From assembly GCF_001544535.1 (NCBI RefSeq), contig NZ_FCON02000003.1, forward strand, positions 62,001 through 126,000: DNA of 64,000 nucleotides, in the 5' to 3' direction. Position numbers and translations under genes: made by a program. Below, piece by piece: positions 20,686-29,014 of this stretch (the stretch's first letter is position 1; each line of letters begins with the position of its first letter). Under the pieces are notes generated by a model that saw only the letters and a program-made list of their open reading frames with translations, did no database searches and was not told the DNA's origin. Source of the DNA: Caballeronia choica. GTDB lineage: Bacteria > Pseudomonadota > Gammaproteobacteria > Burkholderiales > Burkholderiaceae.

Positions 20686-21279
20686 TGCGCGCCGGGCGGC
20701 GGATGTTCCCGCTTTGCCGCGTCGCTTCGCTGCGAGGACTTTCGACGGCCGTTCAGCTCATCGATTGCATGGCGAAGCACGACGCGGGCCCGCTGACCCG
20801 GCATCGGAAGCCCACGCGTCGAGAGAAGGGAAGGACGGCGAGCCAATGGCCCACGCCCGCGCGAACAGACGTCTTCCAATGTAGAACAGCCTTAATAAAC
20901 AGGGGTTTGCAAAGTGTTTCCCCTTTGTAACAAGGTAAATAAGTTGAAATGACTACGCGGGTTCCGTGTAAAAACCACCATAATTCGCTGCGGGTTTCCA
21001 CCTAGGATTTTTGACAGGTTTCTGTAGGTTCCCGTCAACCCAGTCGCAACTTGCGCGTTTATTGCAGGTGCGCGGTGGTTTTAGAGATGGAATCGAAATT
21101 GCTCTAGTCAGCCATCCGCGCGAAAACCTGGTGATCAGCGACCCCGCTTTTTCACTCGTGCATCAGTCTCTAGCCGCTGGATTTCCAGCGGGAACTTCCG
21201 CCCGAGCCGAGCGATTCGCTTCCGATACTTCGACACGACACGCCGTACTTAGCCTGAATTTTTATTAGGAGTTTCCGAC
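20686..21279. other. 594-bp gap between divergent ABC exporter and glycosyltransferase
   Basis: No gene is supportable here. The centre (about 20880-21000) is notably AT-richer than its surroundings and probably carries the glycosyltransferase promoter and a long leader. A TTGACA at 21011-21016 lacks a matching -10. An 18-codon reading frame from ATG 20949 has no well-placed Shine-Dalgarno. A clear AGGAG (about 21267) marks the glycosyltransferase start. Confidence 0.5.
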
Positions 21280-22344
21280 ATGCGAATCGCTCAAATCGCG
21301 CCCCTCCACGAAGCCGTTCCGCCGAAACTGTATGGCGGCACGGAGCGCGTGGTGTCCAACCTGACCGAAGCGCTGGTCGAAGCGGGGCACGACGTCACGC
21401 TGTTCGCGAGCGGTGATTCGCAAACGTCGGCCAAGCTCGAAGCGTTCTGGCCGCAGGCGCTGCGCCTCGACCCGACCATCCGCGACACGATGGCGCCGCA
21501 CATGCTGCTGCTCGAAGAAGTCCGCCGCCGCGCCGACGAATTCGACGTGCTGCATTTCCACATCGACTACTACCCGTTCTCGCTGTTCGCGCGCCAGCCG
21601 GTGCCGTTCCTGACGACGCTCCACGGCCGTCTCGACCTGCCGGAACTGCAGCCGATCTTCAACACGTTCAGCGACGTGCCGGTCGTCTCGATCTCCGACA
21701 ACCAGCGCCAGCCGCTGCCGCAGGCGAACTGGCTGTCGACGGTCTATCACGGCCTTCCGGAAAACGTGCTCAAGCCGATTCCGAACGTCAAGCCGGGCTA
21801 TCTCGCGTTCCTCGGCCGCATCTCCCCGGAAAAGCGCGTCGACCGGGCGATCCGCATCGCCGAGGCCGCGGGCATGAAGATCAAGATCGCGGCTAAGCTC
21901 GACAAGGCCGACCGCGCCTATTATGAAGAGCACATCAAGCCGCTGTTCGCGCTGCCGCACGTCGAGTACATCGGCGAGATCAACGAGCAGCAGAAGTCGG
22001 AATTCCTCGGCAACGCGCACGCGCTGCTGTTCCCGATCGACTGGCCGGAGCCGTTCGGCCTGGTGATGATCGAGGCGATGGCTTGCGGCACGCCGGTGAT
22101 CGCGTTCAACCGCGGTTCGGTGCCGGAAGTGATCGAAAACGGCGTGTCGGGTTTCGTCGTCGAAGACGAACTCAGCGCGATCGCCGCTGTGAAGCGCCTC
22201 GATACGCTGCCGCGCGCGAAGGTGCGTCAGGCGTTCGAAACGCGTTTCTCGTCGAAGGTCATGGCCCAGCGCTATGTCCAGACGTATGAGGAACTGCTGC
22301 GCCAGAAGCGCCGTACCGTGCTGCGCGAAGTCAACGCCAAGTAG
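21280..22344 (+). CDS. Family 4 glycosyltransferase (GT-B fold)
   Basis: 354 residues, ATG at 21280 with AGGAG upstream. The N-terminal acceptor domain starts MRIAQIAPLHEAVPPKLYGG followed by TERVVSNLTEAL. The C-terminal donor domain has FLGRISPEKRVDRAI and the GT4 E-x7-E motif EPFGLVMIEAMACGTPVIA. There is no signal peptide or TM helix, so it is cytosolic or peripheral. It is unlinked to other surface-polysaccharide genes here and looks monocistronic, ending in a strong hairpin. Donor and acceptor sugars cannot be told from sequence. Confidence 0.9.
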   Translation: MRIAQIAPLHEAVPPKLYGGTERVVSNLTEALVEAGHDVTLFASGDSQTSAKLEAFWPQALRLDPTIRDTMAPHMLLLEEVRRRADEFDVLHFHIDYYPFSLFARQPVPFLTTLHGRLDLPELQPIFNTFSDVPVVSISDNQRQPLPQANWLSTVYHGLPENVLKPIPNVKPGYLAFLGRISPEKRVDRAIRIAEAAGMKIKIAAKLDKADRAYYEEHIKPLFALPHVEYIGEINEQQKSEFLGNAHALLFPIDWPEPFGLVMIEAMACGTPVIAFNRGSVPEVIENGVSGFVVEDELSAIAAVKRLDTLPRAKVRQAFETRFSSKVMAQRYVQTYEELLRQKRRTVLREVNAK

Positions 22345-22366
22345 GACGCAGGTCGTTTCCCGGAGC

Positions 22367-22400
22367 AACGCCCCGTGCGCCGCAAGGCGCACGGGGCGTT
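22367..22400 (+). terminator. Hairpin after the glycosyltransferase gene
   Basis: Perfect 15-bp stem AACGCCCCGTGCGCC with loop GCAA. The T-run after it is poor, so it may stabilise the mRNA end as much as terminate. Confidence 0.65.
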
Positions 22401-22563
22401 GTCACAATCGGACGCTTTTTTGCCTCGAAGGCGGGCGGCGGCCATGAAATCGATGGCGAGCGCGGCAATCTCCCTATAATGTCCGGGCCTCGCGCCAAGC
22501 GCGGCAGACCGTCGTCTTCGGCGGCCCGCATCAACGCGTTAACCGTGGACAGGAGCGAATGTT

Positions 22564-23379
22564 TTGGCGAGAACGAAGCAACCCAGCGCGCACCCGGCAC
22601 CGGGCGCCGGCACCGTCTTCACGCTGCGCGCGATCGGGCTCGTGCTCGTCGCGCGATGGGTGTTGTCGATGTCGCAGATGGGTTATATGTCGTCACTGCA
22701 CGCGATGTTTTCGTCGCCCTGGGCCTGCGTCAATCTCGTCCTGCTGTTCCTGCTGATCTTTCTTCCCGGCGCACGGGCGCGGGCCGAACGGCCGCTGCAT
22801 CCATTGCCGCAGTGGCTGCGCCAGGCGCTGCGCCTGCTCGCCCTGCTGACGTTCGGGTTCGCGGTGTTTTCCGTCGGCGTCTTCACGTGGCAGGCGGGCT
22901 GGCGGCGCGCGGTGCATGCGCTCGCCGAATCGAACGGGTGGCTTCTGGTTGCGCCGGCGTTGTATGCCGTCGTCGTGTGGATATGCCGGCCGCGCGCGTT
23001 GTGGCGCACGAACATCGCCGCGCGGCGCTTCGCCATCGGCCGCTATGCGATTTCGCTCGATCCGATCACGCGCACGGCCGTCGTTTGGGCCGAAAGCCGC
23101 AAGCTCGGGCAATACGACGCGCGGGAATTGTCGGTGAAATGGCCGCAAGCCGCCGATTCGGTCGCTGCCGTGCCCGCTCCGTCGCTCGCGTCCGCGTCCG
23201 CGTCCGCGACGCGCCGTGGCTGGCTGGGCGTCTTCGCGAATCGTCCGAAGATGGAGTTGCTGTGGGATTCGCCCGCGGCGGCCGGCCACAACCGGACGAC
23301 GGTGTTCCGCACGCCGCTGTCGAACGAAGGCGACCGCAGCGCCGCTCGTGCGTTGGATAGCACGTTGCGGCAGGTCTGA
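22564..23379 (+). CDS. Unknown four-TM membrane protein
   Basis: 271 residues, not recognised. TTG at 22564 is chosen because AGGAG (22551-22555) lies eight bases ahead of it. The overlapping ATG at 22559 opens a different, short frame. Four hydrophobic segments lie in the first 150 residues, near 21-36, 52-67, 86-105 and 122-140. A cytoplasmic-looking tail with an Ala/Ser repeat (SLASASASAT) and a segment KMELLWDSPAA follows. The gene stands after the glycosyltransferase hairpin and before the DUF2214-like gene. No function is proposed. Confidence 0.7.
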   Translation: MARTKQPSAHPAPGAGTVFTLRAIGLVLVARWVLSMSQMGYMSSLHAMFSSPWACVNLVLLFLLIFLPGARARAERPLHPLPQWLRQALRLLALLTFGFAVFSVGVFTWQAGWRRAVHALAESNGWLLVAPALYAVVVWICRPRALWRTNIAARRFAIGRYAISLDPITRTAVVWAESRKLGQYDARELSVKWPQAADSVAAVPAPSLASASASATRRGWLGVFANRPKMELLWDSPAAAGHNRTTVFRTPLSNEGDRSAARALDSTLRQV

Positions 23380-23487
23380 CGCGGGCGCCCTCGGCGATCG
23401 CCATCGCTGCTGACTTCGTTGCATGCCGGTCGATTTCCGTAGCACATGCCAGTTCACGTCTTTCTTGTCGAGCGCGCGGAGGAGAGC

Positions 23488-23961
23488 ATGCTGATCCGTT
23501 GGTTGCTGGCGGCGATACATCTGCTCGCGTTCGGCTTCGCACTGGCTGCCGTGCTCGCGCGAGCCCGCGCATTGCGCCGGCTCGATTCCTCGAATCCTCT
23601 CCAAGCGAACGCGGTAGGTCTGCGCGATGTCTTTCGCGCCGACACCATGTGGGGTCTCGCCGCGCTTGCCCTGCTGATCACCGGCGTGATGCGCGCATTC
23701 GGCGGGTTCGAGAAAGGCGGCGCGTACTATCTGTACGAGCCGCTATTCCATCTGAAGATGACGGCGCTAGTACTGATCCTGTTCATCGAAATCTCTCCGA
23801 TGATGGCGGTGATTCGCTGGCGCGTGGCTGCCACCCACGGCGGCGCGATCGATCTCGGACGCGCGCGGCGCTTTGCGTCGATGAGCGATGTGGAAGCGGG
23901 ACTGGTGATCGTGATGGTGATCGCGGCGAGCGGGATGGCGCGGGGCGTGTGGGCGGGGTAG
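23488..23961 (+). CDS. DUF2214-like inner-membrane protein
   Basis: 157 residues from ATG 23488, which has GGAGGAG close upstream. Upstream in-frame starts would add residues without hydrophobic character. It has four predicted TM helices: MLIRWLLAAIHLLAFGFALA, WGLAALALLITGVMRAFG, LFHLKMTALVLILFIEISP and GLVIVMVIAASGMA. The layout matches the DUF2214 family of small membrane proteins of unknown role. It ends at a bidirectional terminator shared with tRNA-Val. Confidence 0.75.
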   Translation: MLIRWLLAAIHLLAFGFALAAVLARARALRRLDSSNPLQANAVGLRDVFRADTMWGLAALALLITGVMRAFGGFEKGGAYYLYEPLFHLKMTALVLILFIEISPMMAVIRWRVAATHGGAIDLGRARRFASMSDVEAGLVIVMVIAASGMARGVWAG

Positions 23962-24005
23962 GGCGCGCTGACTCGCACTAAATCACACTGAACGGAGCTG
24001 CAAGT

Positions 24006-24040
24006 AAAAAACCCCGGCGCTTTTCAGCGCCGGGGTTTTC
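24006..24040. terminator. Bidirectional terminator between the DUF2214-like gene and tRNA-Val
   Basis: AAAAAACCCCGGCGCT / AGCGCCGGGGTTTT with a TTTC loop; A- and T-runs on both sides. Confidence 0.92.
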
Positions 24041-24078
24041 TGGCAGACGTTCCGAACTGAAAACGCTTGCCTCTATCG

Positions 24079-24153
24079 TGGTGGGTAGTACTGGGATCGA
24101 ACCAGTGACCCCTGCCGTGTGAAGGCAGTGCTCTACCGCTGAGCTAACCACCC
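24079..24153 (-). tRNA. tRNA-Val (anticodon CAC)
   Basis: 75 nt on the minus strand with encoded CCA. Acceptor GGGTGGT/ACTACCC, anticodon stem CTGCC/GGCAG with loop TTCACAC (anticodon CAC, reading GUG), T-loop TTCGATC. It has its own promoter about 12 bp upstream. Confidence 0.96.
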
Positions 24154-24164
24154 GAAGAAGCGAA

Positions 24165-24193
24165 AGTATGTCAGAGTTATCCGCATTCGTAAA
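24165..24193 (-). promoter_or_regulatory. Promoter of tRNA-Val
   Basis: Minus strand: -35 TTTACG (24193-24188), 17-bp spacer, -10 CATACT (24170-24165). Predicted start near 24158, five bases ahead of the mature tRNA. Confidence 0.7.
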
Positions 24194-24219
24194 GCAGTTC
24201 TTTAAAGCAATGCACGCAT

Positions 24220-24957
24220 TTATGCCGCTGCCTCGGCATTTTCCACCACGACCGCTTCTGTACGCCACACGCTCGTTCCCTTGACCGCCTTGTCGAGCTC
24301 ATTGAGCACGCTCTCGTGGGCCGTCAACTCGTCGGGGCTCGCGGTGATCACCAGAAGATCGAGATCGTCCAGCGCGATGCGAGGAGACAGCGTCGCGCCC
24401 GCCGACGGCACGTCGCCCAGCATGTCGATGACAAGGCTTTCCTGGCCGCGTGTCATCGCCAGATAGACTTCCGCGAGCAGCTCCGAGTCGAGCAGCGCGC
24501 CGTGCAGCGTGCGGTGCGCGTTGCTGATGTCGAATCGGTCGCACAACGCATCCAGCGAATTCCGCTTGCCCGGGAACATCTGCTTCGCCTGCACGAGCGT
24601 GTCGATCACGCCGCCGCAGCATTCCGCAACGCGCGGCAGTCCGAGCAGCGCGAATTCGGCATCGAGAAAGCCGATGTCGAATGGCGCGTTATGGATGACC
24701 AGCTCCGCATCCGCGATGAACGCGCGCAACTCGGCCGCGACTTCCGCGAACTTCGGCTTGTCGCTGAGAAATTCGGTCGTCAGGCCGTGCACCGCGAGCG
24801 CGCCGGGGTCGCTGTCGCGTTCCGGGTTGACGTAGAAGTGCAGGTTGTTGCCGGTGAGCCGTCGATTGATCAGCTCGACGCAGCCGATTTCGATGATACG
24901 GTCGCCCGTGCGGGCATTCAGGCCGGTGGTTTCGGTGTCGAGTACGAGTTGGCGCAT
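24220..24957 (-). CDS. dnaQ: DNA polymerase III epsilon subunit (proofreading exonuclease)
   Basis: 245 residues. 3'-5' exonuclease of the replicase core. Exo I is LDTETTGL, Exo II VIHNAPFDIGFLD, and Exo III HRTLHGALLDSELLAEVY with the catalytic His and Asp. The sequence GQESLVIDML after the exonuclease domain sits where the beta-clamp-binding motif lies in E. coli epsilon, and a C-terminal tail for the alpha subunit follows. It lies 24 bp after rnhA on the same strand, the widespread rnhA-dnaQ linkage. Confidence 0.96.
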   Translation of the reverse strand: MRQLVLDTETTGLNARTGDRIIEIGCVELINRRLTGNNLHFYVNPERDSDPGALAVHGLTTEFLSDKPKFAEVAAELRAFIADAELVIHNAPFDIGFLDAEFALLGLPRVAECCGGVIDTLVQAKQMFPGKRNSLDALCDRFDISNAHRTLHGALLDSELLAEVYLAMTRGQESLVIDMLGDVPSAGATLSPRIALDDLDLLVITASPDELTAHESVLNELDKAVKGTSVWRTEAVVVENAEAAA

Positions 24958-24981
24958 TGGCTTGATTTTGAGATTCGGCGA

Positions 24982-25440
24982 TTAGCTGTCGGCGAGCGAT
25001 GTCACGCCGCGGTTGGCGAGCGCATCGGCGCGTTCGTTTTCAGGATGGCCCGCGTGGCCCTTGACCCAGCGCCATTCGATCTGATGCTGGCCGACGAGCG
25101 AGTCGAGCCGTTTCCAGAGGTCGGCGTTCTTGACGGGCGTCTTCGCGGCCGTCATCCAGTTTTTCTTCTTCCAGCCGTGAATCCACTCGCTGATGCCTTT
25201 CTGCACATATTGCGAATCGGTGTGGACGACGGCATGGCACGGCCGCTTGAGCGCTTCGAGCGCGGCAATCACGGCCATCAGTTCCATGCGGTTGTTGGTG
25301 GTGGCGGCCTCGCCGCCGAACAGTTCCTTTTCCTGCGAGCCGAAGCGCAGGAGGGCGCCCCAGCCACCGGGGCCGGGGTTGCCCTTGCAGGCGCCGTCGG
25401 TGTAGATGTCGATTACCTTCTGTGCGGAGTCTGAAGTCAT
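24982..25440 (-). CDS. rnhA: Ribonuclease HI
   Basis: Degrades the RNA of RNA-DNA hybrids. The ATG at 25440 gives 152 residues, the normal size; the longer upstream reading frame belongs to the methyltransferase region. The four acidic residues are in [33 protein letters not shown] and NERADALA. The start overlaps the methyltransferase stop as ATGA, so both are translated from one transcript that continues into dnaQ. Confidence 0.97.
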   Translation of the reverse strand: MTSDSAQKVIDIYTDGACKGNPGPGGWGALLRFGSQEKELFGGEAATTNNRMELMAVIAALEALKRPCHAVVHTDSQYVQKGISEWIHGWKKKNWMTAAKTPVKNADLWKRLDSLVGQHQIEWRWVKGHAGHPENERADALANRGVTSLADS

Positions 25441-26285
25441 CAATGCTCGTTGCGAGTGTGCGGAGCCGCAACCGGGGCGAGCCCCGGCGCGAGTGCGGGT
25501 TTTTTCTGCTTGCGCGGGCCGATCAGGCGCATGCCCGGCACGCGCTTGATCGCCGTGATCATGTAGGCGGCGCCGAAGATCGGCCACCAGCGGTCGCCGG
25601 CCGCTTCCATGAACTGATAGCGCTGCAGCCATTTTTCAGCGACGAGCGGCGGACGATAGCAGCCGAAGCGCCCGCGTTCAAGGTCGAATCCGAGCAGCTT
25701 GATCCAGTCCTTGATTCGCGTGAACGCGATCATGTCGTGCGCGTCCGGCACGAACGGCCGTCCGGCCACCTTCCCGAGCGATTGCCGCGCGCCCCAGAGA
25801 CTCAGCGAATTGAAGCCGAGGATGATCAACTGGCCTTCGGGCATCAGCACGCGTTCGGCTTCGCGCAGCAGGCGGTGCGGGTCACTGGTGAATTCGAGCG
25901 TGTGCGGCATCACGAGCAGATCCACGCTCTGTGCTTCGAACGGCAGGTCGAGCAGGTCGCACCAGACAGTGCTGCGGCCCTCGGGCGCGTGCAACCCGCG
26001 ATTCGCCGACGGCAGCGACGCGACACCCGGCCGGGGATTGGCCGGCGGATACGTATAGGGCGCGCTCGCGCCGCTCGCGGCATCGAGCACGAGCGCGCGA
26101 CCCGTCATGCGGTTCTCCCGCAATGCGTCGAGTTGCGGCATGCCGAGTTGCAGCGCGTGGTAGCCGAAGATGTCGGACACCACGCGATCGAGCTGCGCCT
26201 GCTCCCAGTCGAGCACGTAACGTCCAGGCGCTGAGCCAGTCCAGGCGGGCCAGTCTATAATCGATCGGTCAGACATGTTCGGCAT
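25440..26285 (-). CDS. SAM-dependent methyltransferase (class I, type 11-like)
   Basis: 281 residues. ATG at 26285 is preferred because AAGG lies five bases ahead; ATG at 26276 has none. The Rossmann core is recognisable from VLDAASG (SAM motif I), [23 protein letters not shown] (motif IV) and [21 protein letters not shown]. The gene immediately before rnhA in many proteobacteria encodes a methyltransferase of this kind, sometimes named after glyoxalase neighbours; substrate unknown. It is divergent from gloB with only 21 bp between starts. Confidence 0.85.
   Translation of the reverse strand: MPNMSDRSIIDWPAWTGSAPGRYVLDWEQAQLDRVVSDIFGYHALQLGMPQLDALRENRMTGRALVLDAASGASAPYTYPPANPRPGVASLPSANRGLHAPEGRSTVWCDLLDLPFEAQSVDLLVMPHTLEFTSDPHRLLREAERVLMPEGQLIILGFNSLSLWGARQSLGKVAGRPFVPDAHDMIAFTRIKDWIKLLGFDLERGRFGCYRPPLVAEKWLQRYQFMEAAGDRWWPIFGAAYMITAIKRVPGMRLIGPRKQKKPALAPGLAPVAAPHTRNEH
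26232..26261 (+). promoter_or_regulatory. Putative gloB promoter inside the methyltransferase reading frame
   Basis: Consensus -10 TATAAT at 26256-26261, with only a weak -35 (TGAGCC, 26232-26237, 18-bp spacer). The predicted start at about 26268 leaves a 40-nt leader before the gloB ATG. The element lies within the first codons of the divergent methyltransferase gene. Confidence 0.5.
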
Positions 26286-26306
26286 TGCCGCCTTGAAGAG
26301 CTCGCT

Positions 26307-27119
26307 ATGAAAACGCTTGAATATGTGCCGGTGCCGGCATTCGAAGACAACTACATCTGGCTCGTGTCCGACGGCAGCGACGCCGTCGTGGTCGATCCCG
26401 GCGACGCCGCGCCGGTGGAAGCCTGTCTCGCGAAACGCGGCTGGCGGCTGACCGCTATTTTACTCACGCACCATCATCACGACCACGTCGGCGGCGTCGA
26501 AGACTTGCTCGCTAGCCGTTCGGACGATGGCACGGGCGGCGCGATCCCCGTCTATGGCCCGGCTGGCGAGCGAATCGAGCATCTGACGCAGCGCCTGAAA
26601 GACGGCGACCGCGTGAGCATCGCGAGCCCGGCGCTCGGCGTCTCGGTGATCGACGTTCCCGGGCACACCGCCGGCCACATCGCCTACTTCCAGCACGCCG
26701 ACCCGACCGGCACGCCGCATCTCTTTTGCGGCGACACGCTCTTTGCGAGCGGTTGCGGGCGGCTCTTCGAAGGCACGCCACAACAGATGCTCGCGTCGCT
26801 CGACGCGCTCGCCGCGCTGCCCGAGAACACGCAGGTTCATTGCGCCCACGAATATACGCTCTCGAACATCCGTTTCGCGCGCGCCTGCGAACCCGCGAAC
26901 GACGCGCTCGCGCGCTGGCAGGAGGACGCGCAGGCCATGCGCGCGGCCGACCAGCCGACCTTGCCGACCACGATCGGCCATGAAAAGGCAGTGAACCCGT
27001 TTTTGCGCGTCGATGAAGTGGACGTCCAGGCGGCGCTCGCTGCCCACTACAACCACGCGATCCCGGATCGCCTCGAAGCGTTTCGATTGCTGCGCAGCTG
27101 GAAAGACAAGTTTCGCTAA
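26307..27119 (+). CDS. gloB: Hydroxyacylglutathione hydrolase (glyoxalase II)
   Basis: Metallo-beta-lactamase-fold enzyme that hydrolyses S-lactoylglutathione to lactate and glutathione in methylglyoxal detoxification. 270 residues, ATG at 26307. The metal site reads LTHHHHDHVGG. Further ligands are in DVPGHTAGH and LFCGDTLFASGCGRLFEGT, with HCAHEYTLSN towards the C-terminus. The glyoxalase II C-terminal domain is present (NPFLRVDE). It is divergent from the methyltransferase-rnhA-dnaQ unit, a frequent arrangement. Confidence 0.96.
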   Translation: MKTLEYVPVPAFEDNYIWLVSDGSDAVVVDPGDAAPVEACLAKRGWRLTAILLTHHHHDHVGGVEDLLASRSDDGTGGAIPVYGPAGERIEHLTQRLKDGDRVSIASPALGVSVIDVPGHTAGHIAYFQHADPTGTPHLFCGDTLFASGCGRLFEGTPQQMLASLDALAALPENTQVHCAHEYTLSNIRFARACEPANDALARWQEDAQAMRAADQPTLPTTIGHEKAVNPFLRVDEVDVQAALAAHYNHAIPDRLEAFRLLRSWKDKFR

Positions 27120-27277
27120 TGCGCACGAAGTGGCGACGAACTTCATCCGAAACGTAGGAAACGTCGCCAGATATCGGATTTTGCTCGCATTTCCGTCTTT
27201 TATATTGACGTCCGCAGTGCGGTTCCGTACTATCGGCTCCAAATTTCCAAGCATATTTTTTGGAATCCGAGACGTTC

Positions 27278-28912
27278 ATGCGACAGATTCTTAGCGCGCT
27301 ACTCGTCCTCACGCTGGCAGCTTGTGCCAGCCAGGGACCGACAGCGCCCAATTCCCTTTCCTCACTCCCTTCTGCGTCCAGACAGCAAGCCGTAGCCGAC
27401 ACGATCCGCCGAACCGCCGCCGCCAAGGAAACGATCAACGTCGACAAGACGTCGGTCGATTCGCTTGCGAGCGGCGACGCCGATCTGTGGGGCCGGATTC
27501 GCCGCGGTTTCCAGATCCCCGATTTGCAGAGCGACCTCGTCGACATGCAGGCGAGCTGGTATGCGCAGCGTCCCGACTACGTCGAACGCATGACGGGGCG
27601 CTCGCAGAAGTATCTGTATCACATCGTCGAGGAGCTGGAGCAGCGGCACATGCCGACCGAGCTCGCGCTGCTGCCGTTCATCGAATCGGCTTATAACCCG
27701 CAGGCGCTTTCCGTGGCGAAGGCCGCCGGAATGTGGCAGTTCGTGCCGGGCACTGGCCGCGACTACAACCTGAAGCAGAACATGTGGCAGGACGAGCGGC
27801 GCGATGTGCTCGCCTCGACCAGCGCGGCGCTCGATTACCTCTCGCGTCTGCATGACATGTTCGGCGACTGGCATCTCGCGCTCGCCGCGTACAACTGGGG
27901 CGAGGGCAACGTGCAGCGCGCGATCGCGCGCAACGAGGCGGCTGGCCTGCCGACCGACTACGAAAGCCTGCGCATGCCCAGCGAGACGCGCAATTACGTG
28001 CCGAAGCTGCAGGCGGTCAAGAATATCGTCACGAACCCGCAGATGTACGGCCTCTCGCTGCCTGACATTCCGAATCACCCGTATTTCGTTACTGTGACCA
28101 CCGCGCGTGATATCGACGTGACGATGGCCGCGAAGCTCGCCGGCATGCCGGTGGAGGAGTTTCGCTCGCTGAATCCGTCGTTTGCGAAGCCGGTGATTCT
28201 CGGCGCAACGAATCCGCAGATCCTGCTTCCGTTCGACAACGCCACCGCCTTCCAGCGCAACCTGAAGTCGTATTCGGGCGCGCTTTCGTCGTGGACCACC
28301 TACACCGTCACCGAGCGCTCGCGGCCGGCCGCGATCGCCGAAAAGATTGGCGTCGACGCCGATACGCTGATGTCGGTGAACCGCATTCCGGCGGGCATGC
28401 GCCTGAAGCCGGGCTCGACGATCGTCGTGCCGCGCAACGACGATGACGACGAGGACATCAGCGCCGACGTCGCCGAGAGCGCCGTGCTGGCCGTCGAGCC
28501 GGACGTGCCCGACACGCGCAAGATGGTGATTCGCGTGCGCCGCCAGCAGTCGATCGCGACCTTCGCCGATCGCTACAACGTCTCGGTCGCACAGGTCAGG
28601 GCGTGGAACCGTACCCGCCGCGATTCGATCATGCCGGGGCAGGTGATCGTACTGCACGTGCCGTACGGCCGTGCGGTGCCGGCGGAACCCGGGCCGGTGC
28701 GCGTGGAGACCGTGGCGGCGTCGAGCCGGTCCGGCGGCGGCGTGACGAAGATCGGCACGCACGTGCCGGCGCCCAGCGCGTCGCGCGGAACGAAATCTAC
28801 GGGACATTCGGCCGGCAAGATCACGAAGGTGTCGGAGAAGAGCGAACCCAAGACGGTCAAGCCTGCGGCCACGCCGACCAAGACCTCGAGCACGAAGAGC
28901 AAAAAGAAGTAA
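27278..28912 (+). CDS. mltD: Membrane-bound lytic murein transglycosylase D
   Basis: Cleaves peptidoglycan glycan strands from the outer-membrane inner face. The ATG at 27278 gives 544 residues with a lipoprotein signal ending at Cys16 (TLAAC). The SLT domain (about residues 95-235) has the catalytic glutamate in LPFIESAYNP, then AAGMWQFVPGTG and LALAAYNWGEGNV. Two LysM modules follow at about 341-386 and 416-463. The last 75 or so residues are Ser/Thr/Lys-rich and low-complexity, ending in a lysine run. A hairpin terminator lies 20 bp after the stop. Confidence 0.95.
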   Translation: MRQILSALLVLTLAACASQGPTAPNSLSSLPSASRQQAVADTIRRTAAAKETINVDKTSVDSLASGDADLWGRIRRGFQIPDLQSDLVDMQASWYAQRPDYVERMTGRSQKYLYHIVEELEQRHMPTELALLPFIESAYNPQALSVAKAAGMWQFVPGTGRDYNLKQNMWQDERRDVLASTSAALDYLSRLHDMFGDWHLALAAYNWGEGNVQRAIARNEAAGLPTDYESLRMPSETRNYVPKLQAVKNIVTNPQMYGLSLPDIPNHPYFVTVTTARDIDVTMAAKLAGMPVEEFRSLNPSFAKPVILGATNPQILLPFDNATAFQRNLKSYSGALSSWTTYTVTERSRPAAIAEKIGVDADTLMSVNRIPAGMRLKPGSTIVVPRNDDDDEDISADVAESAVLAVEPDVPDTRKMVIRVRRQQSIATFADRYNVSVAQVRAWNRTRRDSIMPGQVIVLHVPYGRAVPAEPGPVRVETVAASSRSGGGVTKIGTHVPAPSASRGTKSTGHSAGKITKVSEKSEPKTVKPAATPTKTSSTKSKKK

Positions 28913-28932
28913 CTTGCTCGATATTTGATCCC

Positions 28933-28959
28933 ACGCCGTCACCAAGGTGACGGCGTTTT
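28933..28959 (+). terminator. Terminator after mltD
   Basis: ACGCCGTCACC / GGTGACGGCGT stem with AA loop followed by TTTTC. Confidence 0.85.
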
Positions 28960-29014
28960 CATTTGGGCGCCGCGGTTAAACTCCTGCTTTAAAAACCAAA
29001 AGCGCCTGCATCGA

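Noticed and set aside
20949-21003. 18-codon possible leader peptide before the glycosyltransferase
   Set aside because: The nearest AAGG is too far from the ATG and there is no stacked attenuator hairpin.
21011-21040. TTGACA upstream of the glycosyltransferase as a promoter
   Set aside because: No -10 at 15-19 bp; the TTGAC/GTCAA symmetry is short and probably chance.
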